Positions 62,951 to 64,000 of a DNA stretch of 64,000 nt are shown in pieces. The stretch comes from Companilactobacillus jidongensis. GTDB taxonomy: Bacteria; Bacillota; Bacilli; Lactobacillales; Lactobacillaceae. Position 1 is the stretch's first letter. The number at the start of each line of letters is the position of its first letter. The stretch covers positions 1 to 64,000 of the forward strand of contig NZ_RHOP01000010.1 of NCBI RefSeq assembly GCF_003946575.1, given 5' to 3'. The translations under genes and the position numbers were made by a program. The notes beneath the pieces were generated by a model. It searched no databases and was not told where the DNA came from. It was given only the letters and a program-made list of their open reading frames with translations.

Positions 62951-64000
62951 GTGTCGATAATAATTATTGGAATAATTATTCTGATCTTAGTCTTCCTATG
63001 GTACATGTGGTTTTTGCAAAAGAAAAACGCAGGTATTCTTAATTCATATAAAGAACGTGCTGATGAATTAAAAGAAGACAGATTGAATGATAAATTAAAA
63101 AAACTAGAGGAAATGAAGCTTGCTGGTGCTAGCCGTGATCAATTTAGCAAGCTCAAATCTAATTACCAAGAACAATTGAATGAAATTGTGCCTTCAATTT
63201 TACGTCAAATTCGGAGTTCTGAATATAAAAATACTCAGTTTAAAGTTTTTGGTGCATCAAAACAATTGAAGCAAGTTGATCAATCATTGAATGAATTGAA
63301 AGAAAAAATCAATAGTATTTCTGAAGAATTGGATGAGTTATCTAAGAGTGATGAATTAAATGCTACTCAAAGTGAAGCTCTCCAACAAACATATGAAGAT
63401 TTACGCAAAAAGATTTTAACACAGTCATTTAATTACGGATCAGCTGCTGATAAATTGGAAGATGAATTGACTGAAATTGCCGGTCTGTTAGATAAAGAAG
63501 CGCAGTTGGCTGACAAGGGTGACCATATTGAGGCTAGTCAGTATCTTGATGATGTAAAAATCAAACTTGGATTGATCACAGACCAATTGAAGGTAATCGA
63601 ACCATTGCACCATGAATTGACTGAAATCTTTCCTGGACAAATCGAAGAAATCAATTCTGTTTATCAAAAACTGCTCAATCAAAAATTCAAGTTTGAAGAA
63701 GATATTGAATCCTTGATTAAAGAAGCTCAAAACAGTTTGGATTTATCCGATTCTGAATTAGGTGAATTAAATTTTGATCATGTTAATAATATTAATGAAG
63801 AAATACGTCAAAATATTGATCATCTTTACGATGTTTTAACAGTTGAAATTGATGCTAAGCAGAATGTGTTAAAGCAACAAAAACCAGTATTAGATTATAT
63901 TAATCACGCTAAATTTCAGCACAATCGATTGGATACTCGAATTCAAAAATTAAGTAATGATTATGTTATTGCTGATGATGATCTAAAAAGATTCAAAGAT
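62951..64000 (+). CDS. ezrA: septation ring formation regulator EzrA (cut at window end)
   Basis: The frame opens with GTG at 62951 (AGGGGTG upstream) and stays open for 350 codons to the window end; full EzrA is about 570 residues. One N-terminal membrane helix (residues 2-22, MSIIIIGIIILILVFLWYMW) is followed by a long helical, Glu/Lys/Gln/Leu-rich coiled-coil region (spectrin-like repeats), including NSYKERADELKED and PLHHELTEIFPGQI. EzrA anchors in the membrane and controls FtsZ ring assembly and wall synthesis. Confidence 0.9.
   Translation, partial: MSIIIIGIIILILVFLWYMWFLQKKNAGILNSYKERADELKEDRLNDKLKKLEEMKLAGASRDQFSKLKSNYQEQLNEIVPSILRQIRSSEYKNTQFKVFGASKQLKQVDQSLNELKEKINSISEELDELSKSDELNATQSEALQQTYEDLRKKILTQSFNYGSAADKLEDELTEIAGLLDKEAQLADKGDHIEASQYLDDVKIKLGLITDQLKVIEPLHHELTEIFPGQIEEINSVYQKLLNQKFKFEEDIESLIKEAQNSLDLSDSELGELNFDHVNNINEEIRQNIDHLYDVLTVEIDAKQNVLKQQKPVLDYINHAKFQHNRLDTRIQKLSNDYVIADDDLKRFKD

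Overview
This window comes from a low-GC Gram-positive bacterium of the Lactobacillaceae. Support for that comes from AT-rich DNA with strong GGAGG-type ribosome sites, frequent TTG/GTG starts, a tdk-prfA-prmC-sua5-upp-atpBEFHAGDC-murA-mbl-rodA chromosome backbone, a PepD-type C69 dipeptidase, oleate hydratase, MurT and a DUF2969 protein. The gene content would suit Companilactobacillus or a relative, but the genus is an inference.

Layout. 1-8.7 kb: tRNA-Gln(CTG), YbjQ, dipeptidase, amino-acid permease, then glyA, an EndA-like nuclease, htpX and lemA on the minus strand, and a secreted serine hydrolase. 8.7-12.1 kb: an aldo/keto reductase behind a structured leader, oleate hydratase with a cre-like site, and a 44-residue protein with its own promoter. 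12.1-18.8 kb: a reductase module with ApbE flavin transferase, a LysR regulator, an FMN reductase, an 805-residue three-domain flavoprotein (FMN reductase, FMN-bind, fumarate-reductase-like) and an OFA-type MFS transporter. It resembles the hydroxycinnamate/fumarate reductase clusters of lactobacilli. Two large palindromic repeats lie inside it. 18.9-20.7 kb: a large unrecognised membrane-anchored protein.

20.84-34.13 kb: the most notable part, a 13.3-kb integrated element in the 3' end of tRNA-Glu(CTC). It is bounded by a 15-bp direct repeat and has an integrase, repressor, excisionase/AlpA-like protein, primase, VapE-type helicase, an iteron-rich origin, HNH, small and large terminase, portal, a fused protease-capsid protein and two head-tail connectors. 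It has no tail, baseplate, holin or lysin genes. This is the architecture of a capsid-forming phage-inducible chromosomal island (cf-PICI): it would build and fill its own heads and need a helper phage for tails and lysis. It also carries a candidate small RNA, twin operators, a 16-bp repeat held in two hairpin loops and clusters of short hairpins around its head genes.

34.2-42 kb: a CPBP membrane protease, a heterodimeric ABC exporter with one degenerate ATP site, a NAD(P)-binding protein under a MerR-type promoter, a second serine hydrolase and murT without an adjacent gatD. 42.2-58.1 kb: housekeeping block of thymidine kinase, RF1 and its methyltransferase, Sua5, Upp, the complete F1Fo ATP synthase, MurA, Mbl, RpoY-like, YidD, DUF2969, RodA and a stand-alone GcvH. 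58.1-64 kb: an RRNPP-like regulator, universal stress protein, RarA, DUF1054, rpsD with a long leader, and the start of ezrA, cut by the window end.
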